Below, piece after piece: positions 30,263 to 38,751 of a stretch of DNA of 42,623 nucleotides. How positions within the stretch are numbered: the stretch's first letter is position 1; every line of letters begins with the position of its first letter. This stretch comes from Pseudomonadota bacterium (GTDB lineage: Bacteria > Pseudomonadota > Alphaproteobacteria > Azospirillales > Azospirillaceae), in NCBI GenBank assembly GCA_023416195.1, contig JAEZID010000196.1, positions 1 through 42,623 of the forward strand. The letters are read 5' to 3'. The translations under genes were made by a program, and so were the position numbers. The notes under the pieces were generated by a model. It was not told the DNA's origin, did no database searches, and saw only the letters and a program-made list of their open reading frames with translations.

Positions 30263-31034
30263 CCGGGCCATAGAGTTCCGGGCGCCGGTCGGCGAGGTGC
30301 GTGCCGACCGACCGCAGGGCCGGGTCGATGTCCGCGACCAGCAGTTCCTCCCCACCGCCGGCCCGCGCCAGCACCGTCCCGTCCGGCCCGGCCACGGCGC
30401 TCAGCCCGCAATAGGCGAGGTCGCCCTCCCGCCCGCAGCGGTTGGCGTAGGCGACGAAGATCCCGTTCTCGAAGGCGCGCGCCGGGACGATGGTGGTGGC
30501 GACGATCTCGTACGGCGACATCAGCGCGGTCGGCACCAGCACCGCGTCCGCCCCGGCCAAAGCGAGGCGGCGCACCAGTTCCGGGAACTCCACGTCGTAG
30601 CAGATCGCCACACCGACCCGAAGACCCTCGATCCCGGCAAGGCAAACATCGTCTGGACCGGGAAGGAAGGCGCTCCGGTCGAGGTCCCCGTACAGATGGG
30701 CCTTGCGCTGGTTCAGCAGGCGCCGTCCGTCCCGCCCGATCAGTTGAGCGGCGTTGTAAACGCCCCGCTCCGTCCGCTCCGGGTAGCCGTAGAGGATGGC
30801 GATCCCGGCCCTGGCCGCGATCTCCGCCACGCGCCGGGCGGAAGGGCCGTCCGGCGGCTCGGCCAGAGACCGCACCGCGTCGGCACCGATGTTGTAACCG
30901 GTCAGCCCCATCTCGGGCCCGACCAGCAGCCCGGCGCCCTGCCCCGCCGCCGCCCGCGCCGCCCGTTCCAGACGGTCGAGGTTGCGGTCGGGCTTGCCGG
31001 GCTCCGCGTCCGTCTGGAACAGGGCGATGCGCAT
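30231..31034 (-). CDS. Carbon-nitrogen hydrolase (nitrilase superfamily)
   Basis: Amidase-type enzyme of 267 aa. The catalytic triad is visible: E41 (VGPEMGLTGYN), K111 (NQRKAHLYGDLD) and C145 (VGVAICYDVEFPE). The fold matches the aliphatic-amidase / N-carbamoylputrescine-amidase branches and, by the PEMGLTGYNIG start, enzymes acting on small amides. It is the last gene of an operon with a polyamine-type ABC importer and a ureohydrolase, starting 19 bp after the latter. Together they may process an imported guanidino or amide compound: the ureohydrolase would remove urea and this enzyme cleave a remaining amide or carbamoyl group. That route is inference. Confidence 0.88.
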   Translation of the reverse strand: MRIALFQTDAEPGKPDRNLDRLERAARAAAGQGAGLLVGPEMGLTGYNIGADAVRSLAEPPDGPSARRVAEIAARAGIAILYGYPERTERGVYNAAQLIGRDGRRLLNQRKAHLYGDLDRSAFLPGPDDVCLAGIEGLRVGVAICYDVEFPELVRRLALAGADAVLVPTALMSPYEIVATTIVPARAFENGIFVAYANRCGREGDLAYCGLSAVAGPDGTVLARAGGGEELLVADIDPALRSVGTHLADRRPELYGPVTEPRRGRAG

Positions 31035-31053
31035 GGCCTTACCCCCTTGCCCC

Positions 31054-32103
31054 CTACCCTTTGCGGCGGCCCAGCGCGCCAACGGCGAGGCACAGGATCT
31101 CGAACAGCATCTGCGCGCCGGCGTGAGCGGTGTTGGTGGTGGCGTCGTACTGCGGGGCGACCTCCACCACGTCGCCGCCGATCACGTCCAGCCCGTCGAG
31201 CCCGCGCAGAAGCGCCAGGGCTTCCCGCGTCGTCAGCCCGCCGATCTCCGGCGTGCCGGTGCCGGGGGCGAAGACCGGATCCAGGCAATCCACGTCGAAG
31301 GAGACATAGACCGGCCCGTCGCCGACCACCTTGCGCGCCGTCTCGATCACCGAGGCGATGCCGCGCTCGGCGACCTCCTCCGCGTGGATGACGGTCATGC
31401 CGCTGTCGTAGGAGAACTCCCACAGATACTCGGTGCTGCCGCGGATGCCGATCTGCACGGTGCGCTCGGGGTCGAGCACGCCGTCCAGAACCGCCTGCCG
31501 GAACGGCCCGCCGTGGTGGAACTTGGAACCCTCGTAAGGGCCGCCGGTGTCGCAGTGGGCGTCGAAATGGACCATGCCGACCGGCCGCTCGCGCCCCAGC
31601 GCCTTCAGGATCGAATAGGAAATGGAATGGTCGCCGCCGACCGACAGCGGCACGACGCCCGCGTCCATCACGCGGTTGTAGAAGGCCAGTATGTCCTGGT
31701 GGCAGGTCTCAAGGTTGAAGCGGCTGCCCAGCGGCACGTCGCCCACGTCGGCCAGCTTGCAGGAAGCCGCCGGCACCATGCGCAGGGCGTATTCGTAGGG
31801 GCCGATGCGTTCCATCGCCCGCACGGCGCGCGGGCCGAGGCGGGCGCCGGCCCGGTTGGTGACGCCCAGATCCATGGGCACGCCGATCAGCGCGATGTCC
31901 AGACCGCCGAAATCGGCGCTGTCCGGAGCGTCCGGCCGGTAGGGCGCGTCGAGCAGCGTGGACACCCCGGCGAAGGGCTGCACCCGCTTGCCGCCGGAAA
32001 ACTGAAGGGCGGCCACCCGCTTGAACTCCGGGTCGTGGATGTCGTCCCCGCCGGTGCCGCTGTATTTCGTACGCAAGCGGTCAAGCTTCTGAGGGTCGAT
32101 CAT
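31054..32103 (-). CDS. Ureohydrolase (agmatinase / guanidino-acid hydrolase family)
   Basis: Binuclear Mn enzyme, 349 aa, that releases urea from a guanidino compound. The metal ligands are all present: H159 (SVGGDHSI), D181, H183 and D185 (HFDAHCD), D270 and D272 (VSFDVDCLDP). The TNRAGARLGPRAVR motif near residue 82 and the extended N-terminus (about 65 residues) resemble guanidinobutyrase and guanidinopropionase more than classical agmatinase. Its own sequence cannot settle the substrate. It is 26 bp downstream of the second permease gene, so it belongs to the importer operon, which suggests that the transporter brings in its substrate. Urea or amine produced would feed nitrogen metabolism. 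Confidence 0.9.
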   Translation of the reverse strand: MIDPQKLDRLRTKYSGTGGDDIHDPEFKRVAALQFSGGKRVQPFAGVSTLLDAPYRPDAPDSADFGGLDIALIGVPMDLGVTNRAGARLGPRAVRAMERIGPYEYALRMVPAASCKLADVGDVPLGSRFNLETCHQDILAFYNRVMDAGVVPLSVGGDHSISYSILKALGRERPVGMVHFDAHCDTGGPYEGSKFHHGGPFRQAVLDGVLDPERTVQIGIRGSTEYLWEFSYDSGMTVIHAEEVAERGIASVIETARKVVGDGPVYVSFDVDCLDPVFAPGTGTPEIGGLTTREALALLRGLDGLDVIGGDVVEVAPQYDATTNTAHAGAQMLFEILCLAVGALGRRKG

Positions 32104-32129
32104 AGGGCAATCTCGTCCTTGAGGGGGGA

Positions 32130-32930
32130 TCAGTCGTGCTTGGCCCAGGCGCCGAGCAGGCGCGGCAGGTCGCCGAAGAAAGCGATCAGCCCGAACACCA
32201 GCGCGGTGAGCGACACGAACAGGACCGTCACGGCCGCCATGGTCGGCGTGTAGCCGTAACGCAACGCGTTGAAGATCTTGATGGGCAACGTCTCCATTGT
32301 GAAGCCGACCACCATGTAGGCGACGATGTATTCATTCAGCGACAGCACGAAGGCGAAGGCGAAGCCGGAAATCACGTAGGGCAGAACCAGCGGCATGACG
32401 ATGGTGCGCAGCACCGTCCGGTCGTCGGCCCCCATGGTCGCCGCCGCCTCCACATAGGCGCGGTCCACCGCGCCGAAGCCCAGCGACAGCGTGACCAGCG
32501 GCAGCGTCACGAAGAAGACCGCGTGGCTGACCACCACCGTCCAGGGCGATCCGTACTCGCCCACCGCCGCCCAGAAGCTGAGGAAGCCCAGCGCCGTGAT
32601 GACCGGCGGCAGGATGAAGGGCGTCATGCCCAGGATCTCGAAGGCCCGCGCCCAGGGCGCCCGCCACCGCCACAGGAACCACGCCAGCGGAAAGGCGATG
32701 ATGACGGCCAGCGCCGCCGACAGGGTCGCCACCACGAGGCTGGCGATCAGGGCGCCGCGCCAGCCGGGATCGGTGAACACCTCCGCGTACCACGCCAGCG
32801 AGAAGCCCTGCGGCGGGAAGGTCAGCGACTTCTTGGCGTTGACCGACACGCCGGCCACGACCATCAGCGGGGCCGACAGCACCAGCGCGATCAGCGAGGC
32901 GACCACGGTGTTGAGCGTGCGCCAGGGCAT
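32130..32930 (-). CDS. ABC transporter permease (PotC-like)
   Basis: Inner-membrane subunit of a polyamine/opine-type importer, 266 aa with six predicted helices. The cytoplasmic coupling segment YVEAAATMGADDRTVLRTIVMPLVLPYVISGF is the EAA loop that contacts the ATPase. The head (NTVVASLIALVLSAPLMVVAGVS) and SLTFPPQGFSLAWYAEVF are typical of PotC. Its ATG overlaps the stop of the PotB-like gene by one base (TGATG), indicating coupled translation. As with the partner subunits, the substrate is probably a cationic or guanidino compound, judged from the adjacent ureohydrolase. Confidence 0.93.
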   Translation of the reverse strand: MPWRTLNTVVASLIALVLSAPLMVVAGVSVNAKKSLTFPPQGFSLAWYAEVFTDPGWRGALIASLVVATLSAALAVIIAFPLAWFLWRWRAPWARAFEILGMTPFILPPVITALGFLSFWAAVGEYGSPWTVVVSHAVFFVTLPLVTLSLGFGAVDRAYVEAAATMGADDRTVLRTIVMPLVLPYVISGFAFAFVLSLNEYIVAYMVVGFTMETLPIKIFNALRYGYTPTMAAVTVLFVSLTALVFGLIAFFGDLPRLLGAWAKHD

Positions 32931-33784
32931 CAGGCCACCTCCTCCCGCCGGCCGGCGAGCAGGGCCAGCCCGACGAGCGCCAGGCTGACCAGCACCAGGA
33001 ACACCGCCATGGCCGCCGCGAAGGGCATGTTGGACTGGTAGATCGCCTGATCGGTGATGAGAACCGACAGCGTCCAGTGCTGCGGCCGGCCGAGCAACTG
33101 CGGCAGCAGGTAGGACCCCAGCGCGAAGACGAAGACCATGATGGTCGTGGCGACGATGGTGTTGCGCAGGGCCGGCACCACCACCGTGAAGAAGGCCCGC
33201 AGCGGCGAGGCGCCGAGCGTCCGCGCCGCCTCCACCAGGAACGGGTCGAACCGCGCGAGCGCCGGGTAAAGGACCAGCACCGTGTAGGGAAAGGCCTGAT
33301 AGACCAGCCCGGCCAGCAGCGCGCCGAAGCTGGGGCTGAGCGACTGCGGTTCGGCCATCAGGCCCAGCGCGACGAACAGGTTGGTGATCCCGGCGGTGCG
33401 CGACAGCAGCGTGGACCACGCGAAGCCGATGATGACCTCCGACAGCGACAGGATCGACAGCAGGAAGACCAGCCAGCGGATCTGGTTGGCGCGTGGCAGG
33501 CGCACCAGCCGGTAGGTGAAGGGAAAGGCGATCCCCACCGCCACCGCCGCGACCAGCCCCGCCAGCCCCAGCGAGAAGGACATCACCCCGCCGAAGAAGC
33601 CGGTCAGGAACCGCTCGTAGTTGGAAAAGACGAAGTCCGGTTCGTAGAAGCCGCCGGGCACGCGCCGGAAGACGCTGACCGCGATCATCAGGCTGAAGGG
33701 GATCACGAAGAAGACGACCAGCATCAGCGCCGGAAACAGGATCGGCGAATGCTCGGCGAAAGTGCGGGGCGCGCGGCGGATCAT
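32930..33784 (-). CDS. ABC transporter permease (PotB-like)
   Basis: First permease of the importer, 284 aa. The start FAEHSPILFPALMLVVFFVIPFSLMIAVSVFRR is followed by the PotB-style periplasmic segment FYEPDFVFSNYERFL. The EAA loop reads VEAARTLGASPLRAFFTVVVPALRNTIVATTIMVF, with a normal Gly at the turn. Six helices are predicted. It overlaps the ATPase stop by four bases (ATGA) and the next permease by one. The pair forms the heterodimeric channel through which substrate delivered by the Tat-exported binding protein is passed. Confidence 0.93.
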   Translation of the reverse strand: MIRRAPRTFAEHSPILFPALMLVVFFVIPFSLMIAVSVFRRVPGGFYEPDFVFSNYERFLTGFFGGVMSFSLGLAGLVAAVAVGIAFPFTYRLVRLPRANQIRWLVFLLSILSLSEVIIGFAWSTLLSRTAGITNLFVALGLMAEPQSLSPSFGALLAGLVYQAFPYTVLVLYPALARFDPFLVEAARTLGASPLRAFFTVVVPALRNTIVATTIMVFVFALGSYLLPQLLGRPQHWTLSVLITDQAIYQSNMPFAAAMAVFLVLVSLALVGLALLAGRREEVA

Positions 33785-34848
33785 GACGCGGCCATGGGCG
33801 GCAGGACGACGCAGGAGCCGGGCGGCAGCTCGACCGACAGCGCGCCGCCGGGTTCGACCGGCGGGCGGTCCTGCGGGCGGGACAGGGCGATGATCTCCTT
33901 TCCCGCCACGTCGATGCGGAATTCGACGCTTGAGCCGAGATCGCGCATGAAGGACAGCGTGCCGGGCAGGCGGTTCGAGCCGTCTGCCGATCCGTCGGCG
34001 GCGGTCGGATGGACGATCACCTCCTCCGGCCGGATCGACAGCAGCACGCGGCCGGACGGCGGCAGGTTCGGCAGGGACAGGGTACCGCCGGGGACCTGCA
34101 CCGTGCCGGGCCGGGTCACCTGCCCGTCCAGCAGGTTGGTCAGGCCGATGAAGTCGGCGACGAAGGCGTCGGCCGGCTGGCGGTAGACCTCCATGGGCGG
34201 GGCGGCTTGATGGATGCGCCCCTGCGACATGACCACCACGAGATCGGCCATGGTCATGGCCTCGCGCTGGTCGTGGGTGACCACGATGGTGGTGATGCCA
34301 AGCCGCTGCTGAAGCTGCTTCAGCTCGATCTGCATGGCCTCGCGCAGCTTGGCGTCCAGCGCCGACAGCGGCTCGTCCAGCAGGAACAGCCTGGGCGACA
34401 GGGCCAGGGCACGGGCGATGGCGACGCGCTGGCGCTGACCGCCCGACAGCTTGGACACCGGCCGGTCGGCCACGCCGGGCAGGCGGACCAGCTCCAGCAG
34501 CTCATCGGCGCGCTTGCGCTGGTCGGCGCGGGAGGCGCCCCGGATGCGCAGGGGGTAGGCGATGTTTTCGCCCGCCGTCAGGTGTGGGAACAGGGCCAGC
34601 GACTGGAACACCATGCCGAACTCCCGCGTGTGGGCGGGGGCGTCGGTGATGTCCCGGTCGTCGATCAGCAACCGCCCGCCGGACGGCTCCTCAAGCCCGG
34701 CGATCATGCGCAGCAGGGTCGTCTTGCCGCAGCCGCTCGGGCCGAGCAGACAGACGAACCGGCCGTGCGGGATGCGCAGGGACGCGCCGTGCACCGCGAC
34801 CGTGGAGCCGTAACGCTTGGTGAGACCGTCGAGGACGAGTGCGGACAT
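33781..34848 (-). CDS. ABC transporter ATP-binding protein (PotA-like)
   Basis: Energising subunit, 355 aa. Walker A is GPSGCGKTT, the Q-loop FGMVFQSLALFPHLT, the signature LSGGQRQRVAIARAL, Walker B LFLLDEPLSALD and the H-loop VVTHDQREAMTMADLVVVM. A C-terminal TOBE/MOP-type domain from about residue 240 (LLSIRPEEVIVHP, LPGTLSFMRDLGSSVEFRIDV) is typical of PotA and may have a regulatory role. The ATG at 34848 is the start of conservation; a longer frame runs antisense into neighbouring DNA. It is separated by 68 bp, with a strong palindrome, from the binding-protein gene upstream and is four-base coupled to the permease downstream. Confidence 0.95.
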   Translation of the reverse strand: MSALVLDGLTKRYGSTVAVHGASLRIPHGRFVCLLGPSGCGKTTLLRMIAGLEEPSGGRLLIDDRDITDAPAHTREFGMVFQSLALFPHLTAGENIAYPLRIRGASRADQRKRADELLELVRLPGVADRPVSKLSGGQRQRVAIARALALSPRLFLLDEPLSALDAKLREAMQIELKQLQQRLGITTIVVTHDQREAMTMADLVVVMSQGRIHQAAPPMEVYRQPADAFVADFIGLTNLLDGQVTRPGTVQVPGGTLSLPNLPPSGRVLLSIRPEEVIVHPTAADGSADGSNRLPGTLSFMRDLGSSVEFRIDVAGKEIIALSRPQDRPPVEPGGALSVELPPGSCVVLPPMAAS

Positions 34849-34873
34849 GGGCGGACTCTTGAGATGACACATA

Positions 34874-34904
34874 CTCCCCCTCTCCCGTCCCGGGAGAGGG
34901 GGAG
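34874..34904. repeat. Perfect palindrome inside the importer operon
   Basis: 14-base arms (CTCCCCCTCTCCCG and its exact complement) around a 3-base loop, in the 68-bp gap between the binding-protein and ATPase genes. REP-like elements of this kind occur between genes in GC-rich proteobacteria. In this position it would also stabilise the binding-protein mRNA and lower downstream expression. Confidence 0.7.
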
Positions 34905-34916
34905 GCGAGGGCTTGA

Positions 34917-36038
34917 TCACCCCACGATCATCTCGGTCCACTTCTGGTTCAGCCAGTCGGACTTGGTCTGGTAGAGGTCGTAACGGGGGACGATCGGGGG
35001 GATGTCGGAGGACACCGCCGCGAACTCCTGGTCCGTCAGGTCGGTCAGCTTGCGGTCGATGGTCGGCGCGGTGCCGACCTTGCGCGACAGCAGCGCCTGA
35101 ATCTGCGGCTGGCACATGTAGTCCACGAAGACATGCGCCAGATCGCCGGCCTTCGACGCCCGCGTCACCGCCCAGCTGCCCGAATCGAGGACGCCGCCCT
35201 CCTTCGGGAAGGTGGAGCGCACCGGGTTGCCGTCCGCGGCGGCGAGGCCGGTGACGTCGTGGTAATACTGGCCCATGGGGATCTCGCCGGACTTCAGCGC
35301 CGCTTCGAACTGCGCCTCGTCGCGGTACCAGAGCTTCACGTTGTTCTTCAGTTCGGACAGCTTCTTGAAGGCGTCGAGTCGGCCCTGTTCGGTGTCCAGA
35401 TGCTTGGTGCCGCCGAAGAAGGTGGCGGCGGTGACCTCCAGCAGGAAGGAGTTGCTGACCAGCGCCAGCAGGCCGAGCTTTTCCTTGTTCGCCGGGTTCC
35501 ACAGGGCCGCCCAGCTGGTCGGGGCCTCGGGGTAGGCCTTGGTGTTGGTGACCAGCGTGATGTACCAGGACACCGCGCCGACGCCGCTGACCTTGCCGTC
35601 CGGATATTTGTTGACGAGGTGCGGCAGGACCTTGGAGGCGTTGGGAATCTTGGACAGGTCGAAGGGCGCCCACAGCTCCGCCGCCATGCCCTTCAGCATC
35701 GCCACCTGGGACATCATCGACACGTCGGCGGGCGCCTGCCGCGCGCGGGCCGCCTGTTCCAACTGCACCAGCCACGCCTCGCCGGTCGGTTCCGCCACCG
35801 CTTCGACGGTGATGCCGGTCGCCTTCGAGAAATCGGGGAAGATGTGCTTTTCGAAGGAGTCTTTGAAATAGCCGCCGTAGACGCCGACCTTCAGGGTCTT
35901 GGCCTGGGCGCGGGCGACGTGGGGGAAGCCGGCAACGCCGACAGCCGCCGCCGTCGCGGCCAGGGTGCCGGCGCCCGCCAGCAGGGCGCGCCGGCTGAAG
36001 CCACCGTGAGTTCTCGTTTTTTCGGACGTCTCGGCCAT
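34917..36038 (-). CDS. Tat-exported substrate-binding protein (PotD-like)
   Basis: Periplasmic solute receptor of 373 aa. The N-terminus has a twin-arginine signal (FSRRALLAGAGTLAATAAAVGVAG, RR at 16-17) with likely cleavage after ARA near residue 44, so it is exported folded. The mature protein follows the spermidine/putrescine-binding fold (TLKVGVYGGYFKDSFEKHIFPDFSKATGITVE, VSGVGAVSWYITLVTNTKAYPEAPTSWAALWNP, GSWAVTRASKAGDLAHVFVDYMCQPQIQ). It is the first gene of the operon and probably the most expressed. The divergent LysR gene is 164 bp away with a perfect dyad in between. Confidence 0.93.
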   Translation of the reverse strand: MAETSEKTRTHGGFSRRALLAGAGTLAATAAAVGVAGFPHVARAQAKTLKVGVYGGYFKDSFEKHIFPDFSKATGITVEAVAEPTGEAWLVQLEQAARARQAPADVSMMSQVAMLKGMAAELWAPFDLSKIPNASKVLPHLVNKYPDGKVSGVGAVSWYITLVTNTKAYPEAPTSWAALWNPANKEKLGLLALVSNSFLLEVTAATFFGGTKHLDTEQGRLDAFKKLSELKNNVKLWYRDEAQFEAALKSGEIPMGQYYHDVTGLAAADGNPVRSTFPKEGGVLDSGSWAVTRASKAGDLAHVFVDYMCQPQIQALLSRKVGTAPTIDRKLTDLTDQEFAAVSSDIPPIVPRYDLYQTKSDWLNQKWTEMIVG

Positions 36039-36155
36039 GGTTCTTACCCTTCTTGTTCGAGGACGGATGGTGGCAGGCGGTTCGCGGCACGTACAGTGTG
36101 GACTCCGACTATTAGACGGCGGCTTTCCCTCCCCAAAAATCCCGAAGGTTGGTAC

Positions 36156-36181
36156 CTTACTTCGACGTTTTCCGAAGTAAG
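36156..36181. promoter_or_regulatory. Perfect 26-bp dyad, probable LysR operator
   Basis: CTTACTTCG (36156-36164) and CGAAGTAAG (36173-36181) are exact complements around 8 bp. It lies 21 bp before the LysR ATG and 118 bp from the binding-protein start. Its size and place suit a LysR recognition site for autorepression and control of the divergent operon. Confidence 0.7.
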
Positions 36182-36202
36182 CCGCAGGGAGGCCCAACCG
36201 CC

Positions 36203-37126
36203 ATGGCGTTGGTGCAGCTGGAGACCGTCGATCTCCGCCTACTCCGTATGTTTATGACCATTGTCGAGGCCGGCGGCTTCACTGCGGCTCAGGGCGAACT
36301 GAACCTGTCGCTCTCGACCATTTCGACCCATTTCGCCGATCTGGAGGGGCGACTCGGTGTGCGGCTGTGCCGGCGGGGGCGGTCCGGATTCCGGCTGACC
36401 GCCGAGGGGCAGGCCGTCTATGACGAGCTGCGCCGGGTCTTCGACACGCTGGACCGATTCGGGGCGCGGGTGCGGGGCCTGCGCGACCGGCTGACCGGGA
36501 CGCTGAGCATCGGGCTGGTGGACAACACGCTGACCGACCCGCAGGCCCCGCTGGAGCGGGTCTTCGCCCGGTTCACGGAGGCGGCGCCGGAGGTGTCATT
36601 GGTCATCAACGTCCGGCCGCCGAACGAACTGCTGCGCGACGTGATCGGCGGACAGCTGCAGCTGGCCATCGCCAGCTTTCCCCGGATCGTGCCGAGCCTC
36701 AGCTACCAGGACCTCTATCAGGAAACGAACCACTTCTACTGCGCCGAGGGGCACCCGCTATTCGCCCTGCCGGACGAGGCCATCAGTCTGGACGAGGTGC
36801 GGCGCTACCGGCTGGTGGCGCGCAGCTATTGGGGATCCCGCGACCTGAAGATCTTCGCCATCACCATGCCGCGCGCCACGGTCAGCGACATGGAGGGGGC
36901 AGCGCGGCTGATCCTGTCCGGATCCTACCTCGGCTATCTGCCGGACCACTACGCCGCCCCGTACGTGAAGGCGGGGCGGCTGCGGGTGCTGCTGCCGAGG
37001 GTGCTGTCCTATCAGGCCCCCTTCCAGGTCGCCCACGACCCGAACCGTGCCGAAAGCCCGGCGGTGGAGCTGTTCATCGGCATGGTCCGGGACGAGGTGA
37101 CGGCGCCGGAGTTCCGGAGGCCCTGA
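36203..37126 (+). CDS. LysR-family transcriptional regulator (probable importer regulator)
   Basis: LTTR of 307 aa. The head VDLRLLRMFMTIVEAGGFTAAQGELNLSLSTISTHFADLEGRLGVRLCRRGRSGFRLTAEG is a clear winged helix. The effector domain contains GTLSIGLVDNTLTDPQAPLERVFARFTEAAPEVSL and GHPLFALPDEAISLDEV. The ATG at 36203 has AGGGAGG upstream; the longer frame from 36149 runs through the operator-like dyad and is rejected. Position opposite the importer/ureohydrolase operon suggests it senses the imported compound. It ends 11 bp from the convergent ccoG. Confidence 0.92.
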   Translation: MALVQLETVDLRLLRMFMTIVEAGGFTAAQGELNLSLSTISTHFADLEGRLGVRLCRRGRSGFRLTAEGQAVYDELRRVFDTLDRFGARVRGLRDRLTGTLSIGLVDNTLTDPQAPLERVFARFTEAAPEVSLVINVRPPNELLRDVIGGQLQLAIASFPRIVPSLSYQDLYQETNHFYCAEGHPLFALPDEAISLDEVRRYRLVARSYWGSRDLKIFAITMPRATVSDMEGAARLILSGSYLGYLPDHYAAPYVKAGRLRVLLPRVLSYQAPFQVAHDPNRAESPAVELFIGMVRDEVTAPEFRRP

Positions 37127-37137
37127 TTTATGGAGCC

Positions 37138-38607
37138 TTATGGAGCCAGGAACACCGTCTTGGCGTCGAAGCGGGAGGCGGCGCCGGTCAGGGTAACGGT
37201 CAGCGGGGTCGAGGCGGCGGCCACCGCGCCGGCCGGAGCGCGGACGTGGATGCGGTAGGTCTGGACCGAGTCGGGCGCGGCGGTCAGCTCCAGCGCGCCT
37301 TGGGACGTCGCCTCCGCGCCAGGGGCGGCGACGGTGGCGCCCGCGATCCCGGACAGGGTCAGGCGGTAGCTTTGCGGCTGCCGGGTCATGTTCGAGATCT
37401 TGACCGTGTAGCTGTTCTGGATGGCCCCGTCGGACAGCGTCACGTAGAGCGGGGCGCGGTCGCGCAGGACGGCCACGTCCAGGGACGGCTTCAGCATCAG
37501 GCCGATGGCCATCAGGCCGGTCACCACCACCAGGATCAGCCCATAGACGATGGTGCGCGGGCGGATCAGGCGGTAGGGCGCCGGCACGCGGTTGGTGGCC
37601 TTGGCGGCCTGCGCGGCCTCGGTGTCGTAGCGGATCAGGTCGCCGGGGCGACCGATGCGGGTCATCACGTCGTTGCAGGCGTCGATGCACAGGCCGCAGC
37701 TGATGCAATCCATCTGGATGCCGTTGCGGATGTCGATGCCGGTCGGGCAGACATGGACGCAGGCCCTGCAGTCAATGCAGTCACCGAGACCGGCGGACTT
37801 GCGCTCCTCCCAGCTCTGGTCCTTGCGGATCGGGGCACGGCCCTCGCCACGCCAGTCCTGATAGGTGACGACGAGGCTTTCCTCGTCCAGCAGCGCGGCC
37901 TGGATGCGCGGCCAGGGGCAGACGTAGGTGCACATCTGTTCCCGCATGAAGCCGGCCATGGCGTAGGTGCTGCCGGTCATGAACAGGATCCAGCCGAGGA
38001 CGAGCAGGGACGGCTGGAACGCCACCAGATCGGCCAGGAAGCCCGGCGCGTCCACGAAATAGAGCAGCGCCGTCCCGCCGGTCGCGAGCGCGATCAGCAT
38101 CCAGACGCTGTGCTTGGCGGCTTTCTTCAGCAGCCACGCGGCGTTGCGCGGGCCGTTGTCGAGCCGGATGCGGGCGCCCCGGTCACCCTCGATCCATTCC
38201 TCGACCAGCACGAACAAATCGGTCCATACGGTTTGCGGACAGGTGTAGCCGCACCACACGCGCCCGGCGATGGCCGTCGCCAGGAACAGCCCGACCGCCG
38301 CCAGGATCATCGCCCCGGTCATGTAGTAGATCTGCTGGGGCCACAGTTCGATGGCGAACAGGTAAAAGCGCTGGCTTTCCAGATCGAGCAGCACGGCCTG
38401 GTCCGGCATGCCGGGGCTACGGTCCCAGCGGATCCAGGGAAGGACCACGTAGAAGGCCAGCAGCACCAGCGCCACCCACCACTTGATCCGCCGGAACCGG
38501 CCCCGGACCGCTTTCGGATAAACCTTTTCGTGAGAGGCGTAGAGCGGCGGCGGAGCGGGAGCGGTTTCCGGAGCGTCTCCGGCGGACTTGCGGGCGAGGT
38601 TTTGCAT
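37138..38607 (-). CDS. ccoG: Cytochrome c oxidase accessory protein CcoG (FixG/RdxA)
   Basis: Membrane ferredoxin-like protein, 489 aa, needed for copper handling and assembly of cbb3-type oxidase. It has a cytoplasmic head, then helices (WVALVLLAFYVVLPWI; YYMTGAMILAAVGLFLATAI), with CxxxC-like pairs C119/C123 (VWCGYTCPQTVWTDLF) and C226/C230 (MCTYVCPWPRIQ). Two [4Fe-4S] sites follow: C277/C280/C283/C287 and C301/C304/C307/C311. The C-terminal 120 residues are the Ig-like FixG domain after another helix. The ATG at 38607 is preceded by AAAGG. No ccoNOP or ccoIS gene is next to it, so it is away from its usual cluster. Confidence 0.94.
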   Translation of the reverse strand: MQNLARKSAGDAPETAPAPPPLYASHEKVYPKAVRGRFRRIKWWVALVLLAFYVVLPWIRWDRSPGMPDQAVLLDLESQRFYLFAIELWPQQIYYMTGAMILAAVGLFLATAIAGRVWCGYTCPQTVWTDLFVLVEEWIEGDRGARIRLDNGPRNAAWLLKKAAKHSVWMLIALATGGTALLYFVDAPGFLADLVAFQPSLLVLGWILFMTGSTYAMAGFMREQMCTYVCPWPRIQAALLDEESLVVTYQDWRGEGRAPIRKDQSWEERKSAGLGDCIDCRACVHVCPTGIDIRNGIQMDCISCGLCIDACNDVMTRIGRPGDLIRYDTEAAQAAKATNRVPAPYRLIRPRTIVYGLILVVVTGLMAIGLMLKPSLDVAVLRDRAPLYVTLSDGAIQNSYTVKISNMTRQPQSYRLTLSGIAGATVAAPGAEATSQGALELTAAPDSVQTYRIHVRAPAGAVAAASTPLTVTLTGAASRFDAKTVFLAP

Positions 38608-38644
38608 GGCGTGCCTTTGCGCGGTCGATCGCGTGAAGGCCGGC

Positions 38645-38673
38645 ATTGTATGCGGTCAATATGGCCGTCTCAA
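38645..38673 (-). promoter_or_regulatory. Sigma-70-type promoter for ccoG
   Basis: TTGAGA (38668-38673), 17 bp, TACAAT (38645-38650) on the minus strand, giving a leader of about 30 bases to the ATG at 38607. No convincing FNR/FixK dyad (TTGAT-N4-ATCAA) was found in the 144-bp gap. Confidence 0.6.
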
Positions 38674-38751
38674 GGGATATTGAATGGATTGCTGCGGCGG
38701 ACGGTCGCGGGGGTATCGGGGGTATGATTGATGGGGTGGGCAACCCGCCGG

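Noticed and set aside
32931..33419. Extension of the PotC-like frame upstream of 32930
   Set aside because: It is a shadow of the PotB-like gene; the ATG at 32930 overlaps that gene's stop in the usual coupled manner.
38608..38751. FNR/FixK box ahead of ccoG
   Set aside because: TTGA-containing sequences occur, but no matched TTGAT-N4-ATCAA dyad; they are better explained as the -35 element.
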